Source: Hyalella azteca
Lineage: Eukaryota > Arthropoda > Malacostraca > Amphipoda > Hyalellidae
Assembly (NCBI RefSeq): GCF_000764305.2
Contig: NW_025934536.1
Span: 248,001-312,000 of the forward strand
DNA: 64,000 bases
Direction: 5' to 3'
The notes below the pieces were generated by a model. That model was not told the DNA's origin. It searched no databases and saw only the letters and a program-made list of their open reading frames with translations. Of the stretch, positions 10,801-23,577 are shown piece after piece. A program made the position numbers and the translations under genes. Each line of letters starts with the position of its first letter. Within the stretch, counting starts at the first letter, position 1.

Positions 10801-13800
10801 GTAAGTACAAATTTAATCAAAATAAGAAATTAATTATATTTTTTAAATGTGATATCGATTGACATTGTTTCAATTTCTTGAAATATTTAAAGTAATATAA
10901 AGGTTGATTGACGTCTACAATGCTTTTGCTATGAATTCTATAGCTATTTTTACTTCTCCATACTCTAATGACATAGTTAAGCTTCAAAGCCTAAACGTAA
11001 TATTGTCTAGATAAGATACTAATTTATTGTTTATGATGCATATTTTATATATATTTGTCAATTTTAAGAGAGACATTGCCACCTTTTATAGAAACTGTAA
11101 CACATTTTTTCTCCAACACAATTATTGCATTCTTCCTCAAATTGAAAATCTTAATTTCTGAATGGAAAAACCAATCCTAATCACTATTTTTTAGGACAAT
11201 TTACTTAATTACTTCTGCTTTATTTCTTCATTTACGCACATGTCCGTGGGAAGATCTGCGACATTACGTTAAACATCGCTCATAGCTTGGATACTTAACA
11301 AGTGTTCTAAAAAAATTAGATGTTACGGCAAATGTTTTTGATGAAATGGAAATCTGAAAATTGAGAAGGAACTTGAACGAATGAACTTGGTTTGTATAGT
11401 ACTTTAATTCTCGAATGTCCAAAATTGAATTGAAATGTAATTTCATCATTTGCAATAGATAGAAAATACTCAAAATAAATAAGTTCAATCTATGTCATGG
11501 TTTTTGTTCTGTGCTTGTGTTCTATATATGTACGACACATCGCGCGAAGCTCAGTATGTGTTACTTGAATAACTCTGAGTTGAAGCCAAAAATGAAGAAA
11601 AGAATTTAAAATTCATAATTTCATTTCAAAGAATGAGTTGTTGATGTGAAAGAACAATTGATACGTTTCAACCAAATTTGTTAAGGAATTATTCGGAACT
11701 ATAAGACCGTTGAATAATCAGAGTGTAGAGCTGAATAACGGGCTGTGTGGCAAAGAAATTATTCTGTACCTCTCAATTCTGACTAAAATAGTGGTTTCGT
11801 TATTAGGAACACGGAAAGCCTTCAAAATTCCTGTTCATGTTTGTAACTATTATTTTTCATACGAGTGTACAATTTTATTGCTTTATCAATTCTGTTAATG
11901 TTACAAATATGCATTGTGAACTGCGCTCTAATCAATAGCTGATGAAAATTGATACTGCACACGTGGCATTTTTCATGTGTAGTTCGATGGACTGTAGATA
12001 TTTTTTAGTAGAAATGTTGAGTGACACAAACCTTTTTTATATTGTCTGTAATGTATTGATTCCAACTTTTGTGCAATACTGGTGTTCCCAAATAAGGATG
12101 TATTGGTTAATTTTTTTTATTTGTCATTCATTCTCCTTTTGATTTCAACGAATGTGACTGCAAGGTTTCCTTTACACCACGAGTTCGACAGCGACTCTTG
12201 GCTGGCGGCACGCAAGCACCGTCGTATGGGTATGATTTTTTCTTGCGCCGCTTGTGCCGATTGCGTTGGAGTTTAGATGGCGGTCACTTCAAGCTCTGAA
12301 AATTAGTTTGTTTCCTTTAATGAAATGGTATATTAATCGATCATTGCGGGTTTTGTGTCATTGTCGTTGCTGGTCGGCCCTATCCGATGCGATCTATTTA
12401 ATAATTGTAAAAAATTTGATTTTTGCTTCTCTATCCATGCACCCTGCATGCATCTCAGGGCTTGCAACATTTTCTGTGGTCTAAGTTTTTCGATGCTTAA
12501 GAAATGAGATGATTCCTCAATGTTAGAGTATGAACAATTAGGCAACGTTCCCATTAGCTATGAGATAAATTTTTGCATATGTTTTGATTATTTATGACTT
12601 TATCTATGGTAGTTTGGCATCAATTATATAGTATCACTCGGTGATTATAAATATGAGCGACCGATTAACCTTCATGAATGTATATTCTCTACGGTGAGTA
12701 TTTTAAAACTGATCTTTATTTTTTGTTAAACGTTTTTGCACTCATTGTAGGTTCAATTACGGATCCTAATTGCTCCTCTGATTCAATTAATGCCTTTAAT
12801 GCATCATGGAACGTGAGGGCAAGCTGACTCATAACCCTTTCTCGATTTGATGTTCGCATGTATAGCATCATTAGGTAATTGTCCCGAGTGATGAGATCAA
12901 TATGAATTGGTTTCTGCATGTGTGCGCGTGCGTTCCCGGTGAAGCCTCCACAACCGCCATCTCCTCCATAATGCAAGCGCTTTTCCATTGTTTGCTAGCC
13001 TTTGTTTTCTTTCTAAATTATTGGTGAACGCTAAACAGATTACGTGCCTCTACGTTTACGTACATCGACTTCGGCATATTTCTCGTGGTCATGGCAACCT
13101 GATGCAAGTTCTATTTCTGCGCTAACATAATAGTAAACTCTAGGATGAAATAGCTATATTAAGTATGGTCTATCCATTTGATCATCTATGCAGAGATGAA
13201 ACAATATGCGAGTAGTTTCAAGTGAATTCCATTTGCAAGCTAACAAAGGCTTTCGTTTACATTCGAGTCCAATGAAATTTTCATGTATTTTTAAGAGTAA
13301 GCTGTTACTTTTTCTTTGTAACTCAGTCTGGTTGTATTGTTTTTTACTCCTGCGCTTCACTGTAGTAAGTCGTGATAAATTTTATAATACATCTAACTGA
13401 CCACGACTGTTCAGATTGCACCTCTTAACGTTCAAAATGAAAGCACATTTTAGAAGCAAATTTGTCATCGTTCACTTTTATATTTTGTTCGGATTAAGGA
13501 ACTCGAATAAAGTGTTTTGATCTGCATCGGAAATTACTTGTATTCATGAATTTAAAAGTATGATTTTTGTTTCTATCATGGAAATTTTTCATAGTGGCTG
13601 TTTGGAGAAATGGGTGGAGGTTGCCGCAAGATAGGGTAACCGAAATAATTCATGCGCCTATATGAATAAACTGTATGTTGACAAGCGTAGGTGGGAGGCC
13701 AGTCTTTGTTTTCTTGAGCTGCGAGCACTGAAGGCGATGAGTTGCATCGATCCCATGGCAAACTGTACCGAGTTTTGTGTTTAGAGATCCAGTTTCAAAT

Positions 13801-16331
13801 GATTACAGCCTCAGTATTACGTTCATTCTCTGTATCATTTATTTATTATGAATGAAAGCGCGCTTTGTTTTGCCCCTCTTTCTGGATCTATTCTCAGTGT
13901 TACGGATGGAAGCGACGAGATGCATTTATTAAAATTATTAAGAGGATCTACCTAATCCCACTCAATGCAATTTAAGGATACACGATTATTTCTATTAGCA
14001 CAAGTCTTCACGAACTTGAGAATGTTCTTGTTCGTGCGATTGATTGTTAAAATAAACAAATTAACCACTTGCCTTGATGTATCTGTATGAACCTGCTATG
14101 TTATTTAAATACAAGTAACTTTGTTTTGCTTTACAAGAGAGTCCGTGACTAAACAGTTGTATCGCTCGTACAACTATTACAGCTTTACCTGACTCCCAGA
14201 CCTAATCCCTAGTGTTTTATTTTATGAACAAATTTTTGGCTTTCACAAGCTTCAGAAAGCCCTCCTGAGCTCGAGGTGGCGTATATTGGACCGCTTATTG
14301 ACGTATATTAAAGTCCTGCGCGAAGCTTATTGACGTTCATTAGGAGTTGGTTTGAAGCTCACTGCTTGCCTGGCTTTTCCCTCATGATCAGTGTTGCTGC
14401 CACAGACTTGGTTGGATAAATTCCCGAGATTAAGCTGTTGAACTTACAACCTTCAAATACACACTTATGGCTGGAAAATTCGAACTCTGAAAAACTGGAA
14501 AAATTCGGTAGCTGTTACTCATACTAACTCATAACCGTTGTCAATATTGAGTGAATTCAAGTTGAAAATTTACTTAATTTTTCAAATTAATTTGTTTCCT
14601 TGGCGTTCTCGAGCACTGAAGCAGTGTGTGTTCGTTCGTCATGAATCCGGCGCATTGCTGGACTCTGCTGGCACGTATGTTGTGTACAGCTCGGTTGGTT
14701 CATGAGCGCCCCGCTTGGCCAAGCCGATTAGGATGCAGCACACCATGTCTGCCACCCCTAACTCGATTCTCGTATTTTGCAATACTATCAATAAATGAAA
14801 AGTGCTGCAGCGAACTCGTCCTTCCTAGGGGAGATATCGACTTTTATGGTGCCAGCTATGCCTCAAAACTCGTCCGCTAGCTGCATGCGTCGTCTCTTGC
14901 TATCGGATTTTGTTGTTTAGTCCCACTTCATTTCTAGAACGGGCTCCACGTGTCACGCCAAGTTCGAAACTCGTACGTACCTGCGTGTTGGAGTCCTTAC
15001 GTTTTTACCGTGGTCTTAAAGTTTCGCTTTGTTGCCGCAAGTCCTATATGGTGAAGAAAGCGAGTTTCTCTGTTCAATTTTACGTAGAATCAATCCTAAT
15101 TTTGATTTCACACTGCCTTTGAACTTGTTTGATTGCTATACGTACACATGTTATTGTTGTCGTTTATGAAGAAGTTGTTAGCCTCCAAAATGAAAATAGG
15201 ATTGGTCCATGTGATTTACATATTTCAGCAACCTATTCGATATTGTACTAACTCAGTTAGGTTAAGAAAAGCTATTTATTGCGGTTAAAATCTCCCTTTA
15301 GAACGCGCGCACTGAATTTTAACCTCGTTAAGTATAAAGTTGAAATATTATTTTGATAACCAATCTGTGATTTCGATCGTTGCATTTCTAAACTTCTAAA
15401 CTTCCGTTTTTTATGCACGAAACGACTGTATTCGCGATGAAAAATTCGTTGGTTCGTGTTTTTTCCAAGCAGCATTCATTACTTTGCTTTGTTATTCACA
15501 TGTGAATGTATTGAAGGTGGTACGGAAATATGAAGAACTCCTAGAGAATAATTCCCTGACTCACATTCTGGTGCAAAGGTTCAAACTCCAATATTGAGAT
15601 TTGTTTTGAAATCTGCGTTATATATAGAGGCCGCTCGGTCGTCTGCGTGTGTCGCGCGCTGCCGGTGGTGATTGTGGATTGAGATAAACTTCGCAGGAAC
15701 TTGGTTACTTCTGAACTGTTGCAGAGTTGGCCAAACTGCTCCTTCGCAAACGTTCTCTGAGTGCCTGAATCTTTTGAGGCGACGTTTCTCTCCTCTACAC
15801 TTCGCTGACCTAAAATTATATTCATTCGTCGAGTTGGAGCTTGCTTTTTATTATGATTGGCAATAAAGAATCTTTATGTGCACTTGAGGTTGTGGTAAGA
15901 TTATTTGTTATAATTTCATCTGCTTAAGTTGATTTCGGATTACATTTTTGATATTGATTATTGTCCTGCATGTTTTTCATTTCAACACCAGTCCCCCAGG
16001 TCCCGTTAACTCTTTTAAATGGCAGCTAAAAAATTCTGTTAAAATTGAAAAAAAGCAATACTCGATGACAAGCGTCTTATTGACGATGCTAGTGCGGCAG
16101 GATATTTCTCGTCGTGTACGAGTGGATATAGAGCTTCTCAATAACATCTGTTGTGGCGTGTTTATTGAGGGTTTTGGGCGTGTGATCTGTAGGCAGGATG
16201 CACCGCGCTACACCGCAATAGCCAATTCAGGCGACACAAAGACCCTATTGCCTCGTCCAAACCATTGCAAGCCCCGTGTACCACTGGCTCGCTCACGCTC
16301 AGTTCTTGCTCACCAGGCTGTCTCTGCCTTA
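10801..16331. other. AT-rich non-coding DNA
   Basis: No convincing gene is seen. A 90-codon minus-strand frame (12716-12988) has a plausible amphipathic C-terminal half, but it has no splice context and is not recognised. Short duplications (GCTTATTGACGT) occur at about 14296-14336. A long + frame ending at 16385 runs into the hairpin MITE and is treated as chance. Confidence 0.4.
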
Positions 16332-16333
16332 CA

Positions 16334-16408
16334 CAGTGAAAATTCACAGACGCGGCAGCTTCTGATTTGGATTACCAGAAGCTGAGGCGACTCTAAATTT
16401 TGTTAGGG
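16334..16408 (+). mobile_element. TA-target hairpin MITE, copy A
   Basis: This ~75-bp element begins CACAGTGAAAATTCACAG and ends CTAAATTTTGTTAGGG. TA is found immediately outside both ends. Inside is a 9-bp hairpin (CAGCTTCTG, 11-nt loop, CAGAAGCTG). The outer ends are imperfect inverted repeats of the CCC...AAAATTTA type. It is non-coding. The same family occurs at 33287-33521, 53910-53987 and 59781-59857. Confidence 0.8.
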
Positions 16409-16480
16409 TACTCACCAATTGTACTCACCTCCAATTAGGGTACTCACCTCCAATTGTTAAGGTACTCACCAACTCACTCA
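16405..16480. repeat. Short minisatellite of TACTCACC units
   Basis: The words GGTACTCACC and TCCAATT(A/G) recur several times with irregular spacing. The array starts at the right end of hairpin MITE copy A and seems to have grown from its junction (GGGTACTCACC). Confidence 0.7.
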
Positions 16481-19332
16481 ACTAAAAGCCACATTGCATT
16501 TTATTAATGAACACCTATCTTTGAAATTTTTTAATAAAATTGGTCCGGAATTAAGTCTATTGGTATTCAATAAATCACCAATAGTTTTAAATAAACGTTC
16601 ATGTACGTTGTTCATAGTTCTGCTGTAAAGATGTGAATTTTATGTAAACTTTGTTCCTATCTGCTTCCCTAGCCAGTAGCATGGAGTTTTTACGAATAAA
16701 TAATTATCAATACCAATGGTTTAGACATTTATATACTTCGAAAATTGTTTTGTGTGTTTTGGCGCCAAGAATGGTAACCTAAACGTGTATATTGTGTTGG
16801 GAAGCAGCTTATAGTGCATGATGTCTTGATTATATAGCGGCTCTCAATTTTATTACGACTTGGTGCATGCAAGATTGTGACTTGCCTATTCGAAGCCCTC
16901 AGCTCCTTAAATGAGTATGAGATAAGTTTAATTTAACCATTATTACTATGTTAGTATTATGTTTGTGGCAAAGTATCATTTTGCAAGAGGCCAATTTAAA
17001 ACTTTTGAAGCTTAATAGAAAAATAATTCAGGAGCAATGTCTAATCTTCATGGCGTATGTCTATCACTCTAGCCAAGAAACATTCTTTCAAGCCTCGGCT
17101 TGCGCATGGCAATATTGCTTGAGTGTATATTCAGCTTCGATTTTATGACGTACATCAAATTTGAACAAACACTTGGCGTTTGTCTCGGCAAATGACGTGC
17201 CTCGTGCAGCGGCTTGATCTAATTCTGCTCGACGTTTTTTTCTCTTTTACATTGTAGGTGTTGAAGCCAACCTAGTCGCATTTTCTCGTTTACGTATATT
17301 TATCCCCCTATAGAATCGTTTTCCATCCCTTTTGGTTTCGCGGAAAACATAAGTGCTCTTATTTACTAAGTCGAATAATTGCGTTAACTCGATGTTGGTA
17401 GAAGCGATACAATTCGAATCATGACTATAATCTGCGTGAGGCATCCCGTATTGTTACAGAATTTTCTCCAGCAACAATTCATCATCTTATAAACATTCGA
17501 TGATAAAATGCGAGAGTCTTGAGTTTTTTTTTTTTTTGCGCGATTCCTGCGGCTTGACGTGGAGGGTAGAGCGCTTGATCAAGCTTAGGGGGCTGCGGTC
17601 GATCATTGGATTTATGGAGAGCAAATGGGAGAGTGTCGAGTTAGGTAGTGACGTGTGTAATTTGTAGCTGCAGGGTGGCGCTCCTGTAGCGGTCATCCAG
17701 TCTTGGCTGCTTCTTATCTTCTTACCGAAGAATTCTGACGCGATTTTCTGTCGTTCTCGTTACCGTCATTGCCAGTCGTGCTTCCTCAGCTTTAGTATTT
17801 TTCTTCGCATTGCTGGAAGGTCTGCGTTTTGCCCGGGCTATGGTTGGGAATTTCTCTCCTGCAAGTTTGAATGCCATGTCCAGTGTCAAATGTGAAAGCC
17901 ATCTGCAGTGGTAATCTTAACAAATGATTACCTCATTTAGTTAGACATCTCATTTGTTTTCTGACATTGAGTATTGTTTGTTGTGTACAGTTAACGTTTT
18001 TTCTCATTATATTTGGTTTTCAAGAAGAATTTATGAAATCTGCAGTTATTTCTAAAAACTTGTATATGAGAAATTAGAAGATGAACAATAAATTATACAT
18101 AAAAGAATAATGATAACTGTACGAATAGAAAGAATAATTAGAAGATAGAGAAGATAAACGACTGGTATGACTAGAGACGAGCGGGGCATGCGAGCGTTTG
18201 GGTAGCAATCACATCTGGCAGGAGCTTAGGGCGAGTCTCTGGTAGCTTTATTAATGAACACTATACGGCTCTGTGGGCCGAGATCTGCCGCAGGTGTTCT
18301 ATATACTTTTTTATAGCTGCTCAACTTTGCAGAAATTCATTAATAGCAAATTATTGGGATCATGAAATTCTCAATTGAATTTGGAAAATTTCATAGACTT
18401 TTGGATGCTGCCAAATTGATATTCGGTGTGTACTGGCATGATTATTATTATTATGTACTGACTTGATTATTATCATTATTATATACTGACATGATTATTA
18501 TGTTTATTAAAGAACTTTGTGCTCCTGAACCTCATCAGATCTCAGATGACCGTGCGACCTCGTAATGCATTTTCCTGGCTTGTAACTTGTTTTAATGGGT
18601 TAAGCTTCTTGTAAGTCATTGTAATCGTTACTTATTATGGTAAATGGTTAAAAATTATTCGCGTGCAAGGGACGCAACCTAAATTACTAAATGGCTGCAT
18701 TATATACGAGTTACTTTTATCCGCACTTGATTTTTTGAAAGTCTTTCAAGTCGTTGGATTTAAAATTCTTAGAGACACCTCTGGAGTGTCTCTTTGGTCC
18801 GGGCGAACGGGCGAGGCTTCATTTGGCTTATGGAGAAGTGCGAATGAATCACAGGGTCATCATTTATATAGGACGCTGCTCGCTCTTCTTTAATGGCACT
18901 TTAGGGAATAGGCAGTTGGGTTAATGTTAAGCTCTTGCGTCTGGCATCTCGCTAAAATAACACTCTGCCGCTCATCTCTATGAAATATGGACGTCTTCTC
19001 TTCGCATTCCGTACGTGTCATTCACACAGTCGCTGGTTTACCAAACAGCTTTGGTTCTTAATGTTGCATTCTTAGGCATGCTGAGAATTTTTCATTTTGT
19101 TATTCTATCCCATTATTATTACCCTTTATTTAATTTCTTCCTTCTTTGTCGATGTCGTAAGGGAACTGTAGGTCGGTGTTCTGAGGTTGCGTCCATCCAT
19201 AAGGCGCGGTGTTAGTTAGTATCGCGGCCTGCGTGCGTCTGTAATATGAAGCCTTCGCTCCTCAGATTCGACCACAGGATTACGGGGCGGCTTTGGAGGC
19301 TTGGCGGTGTGAGCTGATGAGGCCCTCCTGCG
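16481..19332. other. Non-coding DNA with a strong acceptor-like site and a TTATTA repeat
   Basis: A strong pyrimidine tract with TTACATTGTAG ends at 17257. The longest frame after it stays open only 17 codons and no donor follows, so no exon is called. TGATTATTATTATTATGTAC-type units repeat about three times at 18437-18500. A run of 15 T occurs near 17523. Confidence 0.4.
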
Positions 19333-19875
19333 CTTACTGTGGGGCTTGTTTACGCGGGCCTCTTACTCAGGATATCGAAGGCCCTCCGCTTACTGTGGGG
19401 CTTGTTTACGCAGGCCTCTTATTCGGGATATCGAAGGCCCTGCGCTTACTGTGGGGCGTGTTTACGCTGGCCTCTTACTCGGGATATCGAAGGCCCTCCG
19501 CTTACTGTGGGGCTTGTTTAAGCAGGCCTCTTATTCGGGATATCGAAGGCCCTGCGCTTACTGTGGGGCGTGTTTACGCAGGCCTCTTACTCAGGATATC
19601 GAAGGCCCTCCGCTTACTGTGGGGCTTGTTTACGCGGGCCTCTTACTCAGGATATCGAAGGCCCTGCGCTTACTGCGGGGCTTGTTTACGCGGGCCTCTT
19701 ATTCAGGATATTGAAGGCCCTGCGCTTACTGCGGGGCTTGTTTACGCGGGCCTCTTATTCAGGATATCGAAGGCCCTGCGCTTACTGCGGGGCTTGTTTA
19801 CACGGGCCTCTTACTCGGGATATCGAAGGCCCTGCGCTTACTGCGGGCTGTTTACGCGGGCCTCTTATACTCGGG
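19333..19875. repeat. 56-bp minisatellite with exact period
   Basis: Unit starts (CTTACTG) fall at 19333, 19389, 19445 and so on to 19837: nine steps of exactly 56 bp, plus a partial tenth. Units differ only by substitutions (for example TGTGGGG/TGCGGGG, GCGGGCC/GCAGGCC). All three + frames lack stops over the array, giving apparent proteins of up to 199 residues that cycle through three peptide versions every 168 bp. I read this as satellite DNA, not a gene. Confidence 0.93.
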
Positions 19876-20950
19876 TCCCCCGGGGACCTTGAGTTTCTCT
19901 TCTATTTTGGTGTCTTGCATTATGAGATTTGAAACATTGTCAGACCGGCTCCCTAATTCAAGTTTCTTGACAGAATATGCAAAAATCTACTGTGATATGC
20001 AGAGGGTTCTAAAGAGAAGATAATAAATATAAAGATGACACTATTACTTGAAGTAGTTATTCTTCTTCTTTTATAATACATTGATTTACTATTTTTCAAG
20101 AATCGTTCAGAGCACTTGAGATCCAAGTTCAAAGCACGATATTCCTGAATGCGCAGCATCTCTTTACATTCGTATCAAATCCCATTTGTCCGATACCATG
20201 AACTGAATTTGGTGTTGAGTTCCTCCGTATTGTACTTTGATCAGGTGCATATGTGATACTGCACTGGATTACGGCTTGCTGCTGTAGGTTCAGTTTCGGC
20301 CGCACCGACCTTACTTACTCCCATGGAAATTGATATCTTTTCGCACCCGCAGGGCCGTTGCAAAATTATTGCGCCGGCGTTTGCTGTGATCTCCTGATAC
20401 TCTGGATCTCCTTGAAGAAGGATGAAATTATGAATGGATAAATTTATGGAGCTATGTGTACGATTTCTCAAAATAACTTGCTATTATCTTGTGTACTATA
20501 TCGTGTAAGGATTCTCGGTATCTCTCCATACTAGCTGGGACGGTCCAGACCTAATCACGATCCAGTTCAGTATTCTTTCATACTCCTATAGAAATGCGTT
20601 AAGGAAAATTGGACTGGACCGTGACTAGCATATGCCTGGCACGTGCCCCACAGAATAGTGTGAACCCGTCCTTAATTAGGATGCTCGGGATTGCTGGTAT
20701 TTAGCCATATCACATGATAATTATATTGTGTTATTTGATAGTACAAATTGCGTCATTTTTAGATCCTGATCCTGCTGACTTCTGAATGCAAAATAAAAAG
20801 CCTTATAATAGATGGTAAATTATCCTGTTCAACTTTTAGCTCATATTGTTCGAAATTTCACGCGGAACAAGCATTTATCATTCTCAGAACTCTAAAATCA
20901 GACACTGTGAAGCTGTAATTGGAATTTTTGCGATCGCGCTTACAGCCCAC
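19876..20950. other. Non-coding DNA
   Basis: There is no gene. An imperfect inverted pair around 20537-20562 and 20610-20632 shares GGACGGTCCAG-type and CTGGACCGTGA-type words. Nothing else is seen. Confidence 0.4.
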
Positions 20951-21250
20951 GTAATTTTAAAGTCGGAGGGCCAATTTGATGTCGTGATCTCTTTATTGCT
21001 GTTGATTTTTTCTATTATGTGGTTATCATTTATATTTATCTACTATTGGGATCTCTTTACCTACTGGTGATCGTGCTTACTGGCCCGAAATTTTAAAGTC
21101 GGAGGGCCAATTTGATGTCGTGATCTCTTTATCTAATGTTGATTTTTTCTATTATTCATCTTCATCTATTATTGGGGTCTCTTTACCTACTGATGATCGT
21201 GCTTACTGGCCCGTAATTTTAAAGTCGGAACGCCAATTTGATGTCGCAAA
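20951..21250. repeat. ~130-bp tandem triplication
   Basis: The words GTAATTTTAAAGTCGGAGGG and CCAATTTGATGTCGTGATCT recur at 20951, 21087 and 21213 (spacings 136 and 126). The third copy is truncated after CCAATTTGATGTCG. Confidence 0.85.
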
Positions 21251-21600
21251 TATTACGTGTGTATAAGCGTTACCACTGAACAGCACAGATAGTAAAACAC
21301 AGGTCGGCTAAGAACATGTACTGGCCGCGGCGAAGGCGGATTTAGGGTCTGCGGCAGACGAGGATAAAATACATACTGACAAGTCGTGCTACTATCTTAC
21401 ACGTTAGTTTCCGCAGATACATAATGGTTCGAGAGAAGCTCGTTACCAACAACTCCACACACGTGGGATCTCTGTATCTATTCGCTAGTTCTTAGTACAA
21501 GACGCAGGCAATGCGTGACGCGGCGAGTCCATATCGTGGCCACCGAGACTCGGCACGCGGCGGTCCCTCGAGTGCCATTACTGTGCGATACTCGGCCGCC
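21251..21600. other. Moderately GC-rich non-coding DNA
   Basis: Nothing is recognised. GC and CpG content rise toward the polypyrimidine array. Confidence 0.4.
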
Positions 21601-21800
21601 CTGTCCTCCTCCGTCCCACTCGCTTCACCCCACCTGCCTCCGTCCCACCTGCCTGTCACCGTCGCACCTGCTCTGTCCCAACCGCTCCGTTCCATCTGCT
21701 CCGTCCCTCCTGCTCCATCCTACCTGCTCTGTCCCACCAGCTCTGTCCCAACTGCTCCGATCCATCTGCTCCATCCCATCTACTCCATCCCATCCTGCCG
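21601..21800. repeat. Pyrimidine-rich degenerate minisatellite (period ~15)
   Basis: CTGCTCYGTCCCA/CCATC words repeat with a period of about 15, and purines are rare on the + strand. Overlapping open frames in several phases are by-products of this composition. Such tracts can form triplex DNA; that is inference. Confidence 0.75.
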
Positions 21801-23517
21801 GCAGCCTCCTTTCCACTCAGTGGACCAGCCACTCTGCCCGCTCGACACTAAGCAATTAACCCTAACTATTCCGTTGATGAATTCTACGGAAGTAAAAAGA
21901 AGTAAAAACCTATTGACCACATTGTTACTCACAGTGTCAAGCGCATTGCACCTAATGAACCTTGCGATTAATTGATGTGCTAAATTTGTGTATGCCTTTA
22001 GTGTGCATAGTGAAGCAAACTCGCAAATGTTGTGCTTCGTTATTTGGAAAACATTTTCACGCAAGATGCTAGAGTTTTTAAAATTTGTAATGAATATTTT
22101 ACCTTTCATTATTTGCCTATAAACCAGAAACTTGTTTTACAAGACTCTAATTTGTATGTTACATTGTGTACGCATTAACACTGAGGTCGTGGCAGGCAAG
22201 CCGAGTCTTCCGAAGAAACGCGTCCAAAAGAATGCTCCTGGGTGCTGTTTTGTGACTCACTCAGCCAACTACTGCTCTTTTTACAAGAAATTTGTATCTT
22301 TAGAGGGCGTCGTAATGCCTTTTTTCGTTGCGACTATATTCTTGCTTTAACTTGGGGACCTATGTTCCCAAGTTAAAGTTTTATTATTTTATAATAAAAC
22401 TTTTATATGCTACTTTTTATGCAATTTGATTTCAATTTTATCCCTAGTTGAAACGCAATGCAATACTCGTAATGGAAATCGACGCGTTACTGCTTAATGA
22501 TTTCATTTTTAATCGAAGTTATCGATAAAAAATTACAGGATTTCAGTGGAATCGAAGGTCGCGGCCTAACCACGAATATCTGTTAATGAAAATCTGTCGG
22601 TTCACTTCGCTCGTCGGTTCAAAGAAAAGATGCTTGCGTGATAAAAACAGATCCTTGGCAACATTTGTCTTCACTATTGACCGTGTGAAGCTTTGCGCAA
22701 ATTCATTTTTTTGGGAAAAACAAATTTTGATAACAGGCTAATTTAATGGTCAATCAAAATTCCATTCTTAAAACACAACACTTGCGTGTCAAGAGCAACA
22801 TCTCACGAAACACGCAAATGGTCCAAGTCTACGAATTACTCGAATAAAAGCACAAATTTTCTCGGTGGCCGGCATGTGGCCCTTGGGAGTTCTTATAGAA
22901 GCTCAAGGAGTTCGCCATATATTCAGATCTCGGCCGCCGCCGCTGCCGGGCTTCCAACTCCGATACTTTCGGCCGAGTTCTTTGATGTGATTTGCTCTCA
23001 ACTCAAAAAGTTTCATGTGTCAATCGGAGACCCTTGCATAACTTTTGGCCAACATCAAGCGAGAGTTTGCATGAGGGTCTGGAGGTCGCTTTCGAGTGTG
23101 ATCTGAGCAAACGAGGTGGTCCTCTCACTCAGTGTATTTTGGTCTCGTTCTTCTTCCCTCGCGGCCAATTCGCCAATGCATTTAAGACCTCCACGATACG
23201 GGACTTCTTGGTAAATACTTTCCGCGCTTCCTTCACGCAAGATACGATTAGATGAATCTTGCTTCAATCGTATTTACTTTGATGTATAATGCTAGTAGTT
23301 TTACTTATAATTTGAATTCACCTTCTTCTGGAGGTATGTATTTTCTATATATTTTTATGATTTCATGTGGTGAGACGAAAATATTTCCATCTGAAGTGTT
23401 CCGTTTGTTACTAGTTATCACAATTTTGCATTGGGTCGGTAGTTCAAAATAGCTCATTTTAAATTAGCTGTACCATAGAGCTCGATCTCATACGTGAATA
23501 CCTACACTGAATTTTAG
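21801..23517. other. Non-coding DNA with a twin hairpin
   Basis: Two adjacent hairpins lie at 22345-22403 (described separately). A CpG-rich patch at about 22860-23230 has open frames on both strands but no recognisable domain or clear splice boundaries. Confidence 0.4.
22345..22403. repeat. Twin overlapping hairpins
   Basis: 22345-22359 pairs with 22364-22378 (15 bp, one G-U pair, 4-nt loop). 22375-22387 pairs with 22391-22403 (13 bp, 3-nt loop). The hairpins share bases 22375-22378, so both cannot form fully at once. The function is unknown. Confidence 0.7.
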
Positions 23518-23577
23518 CTCATTTCGACTGCATTGGAAGCCAGCGAAATTGGACATGTTGCTACAAGATTCACGACG
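23518..23577 (+). CDS. Candidate 60-nt exon (weak)
   Basis: A weak acceptor (CACTGAATTTTAG) ends at 23517 and a good donor (ACG followed by GTAAGTTC) begins at 23578. The 60 nt are open in all three frames. Phase 0 gives L-I-S-T-A-L-E-A-S-E-I-G-H-V-A-T-R-F-T-T. The peptide is not recognised. It is multiple-of-three like the microexon at 10774, but there is no evidence that they are joined. Confidence 0.2.

Noticed and set aside
12716..12988. 90-codon minus frame with an amphipathic C-terminal half
   Set aside because: Protein-like composition but no homology recognised and no splice context.
15948..16385. 145-codon + frame
   Set aside because: Begins at a TTG with no ATG context, has no known domain, and its last residues come from the hairpin MITE.
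17258..17311. Segment after a strong acceptor at 17257
   Set aside because: The longest frame closes after 17 codons and no donor follows.
19293..19932. Protein of up to 199 residues, Tyr/Cys/Gly/Leu-rich
   Set aside because: Entirely explained by the 56-bp minisatellite being stop-free in three frames; the peptide repeats every 56 residues and all three phases give similar open frames.
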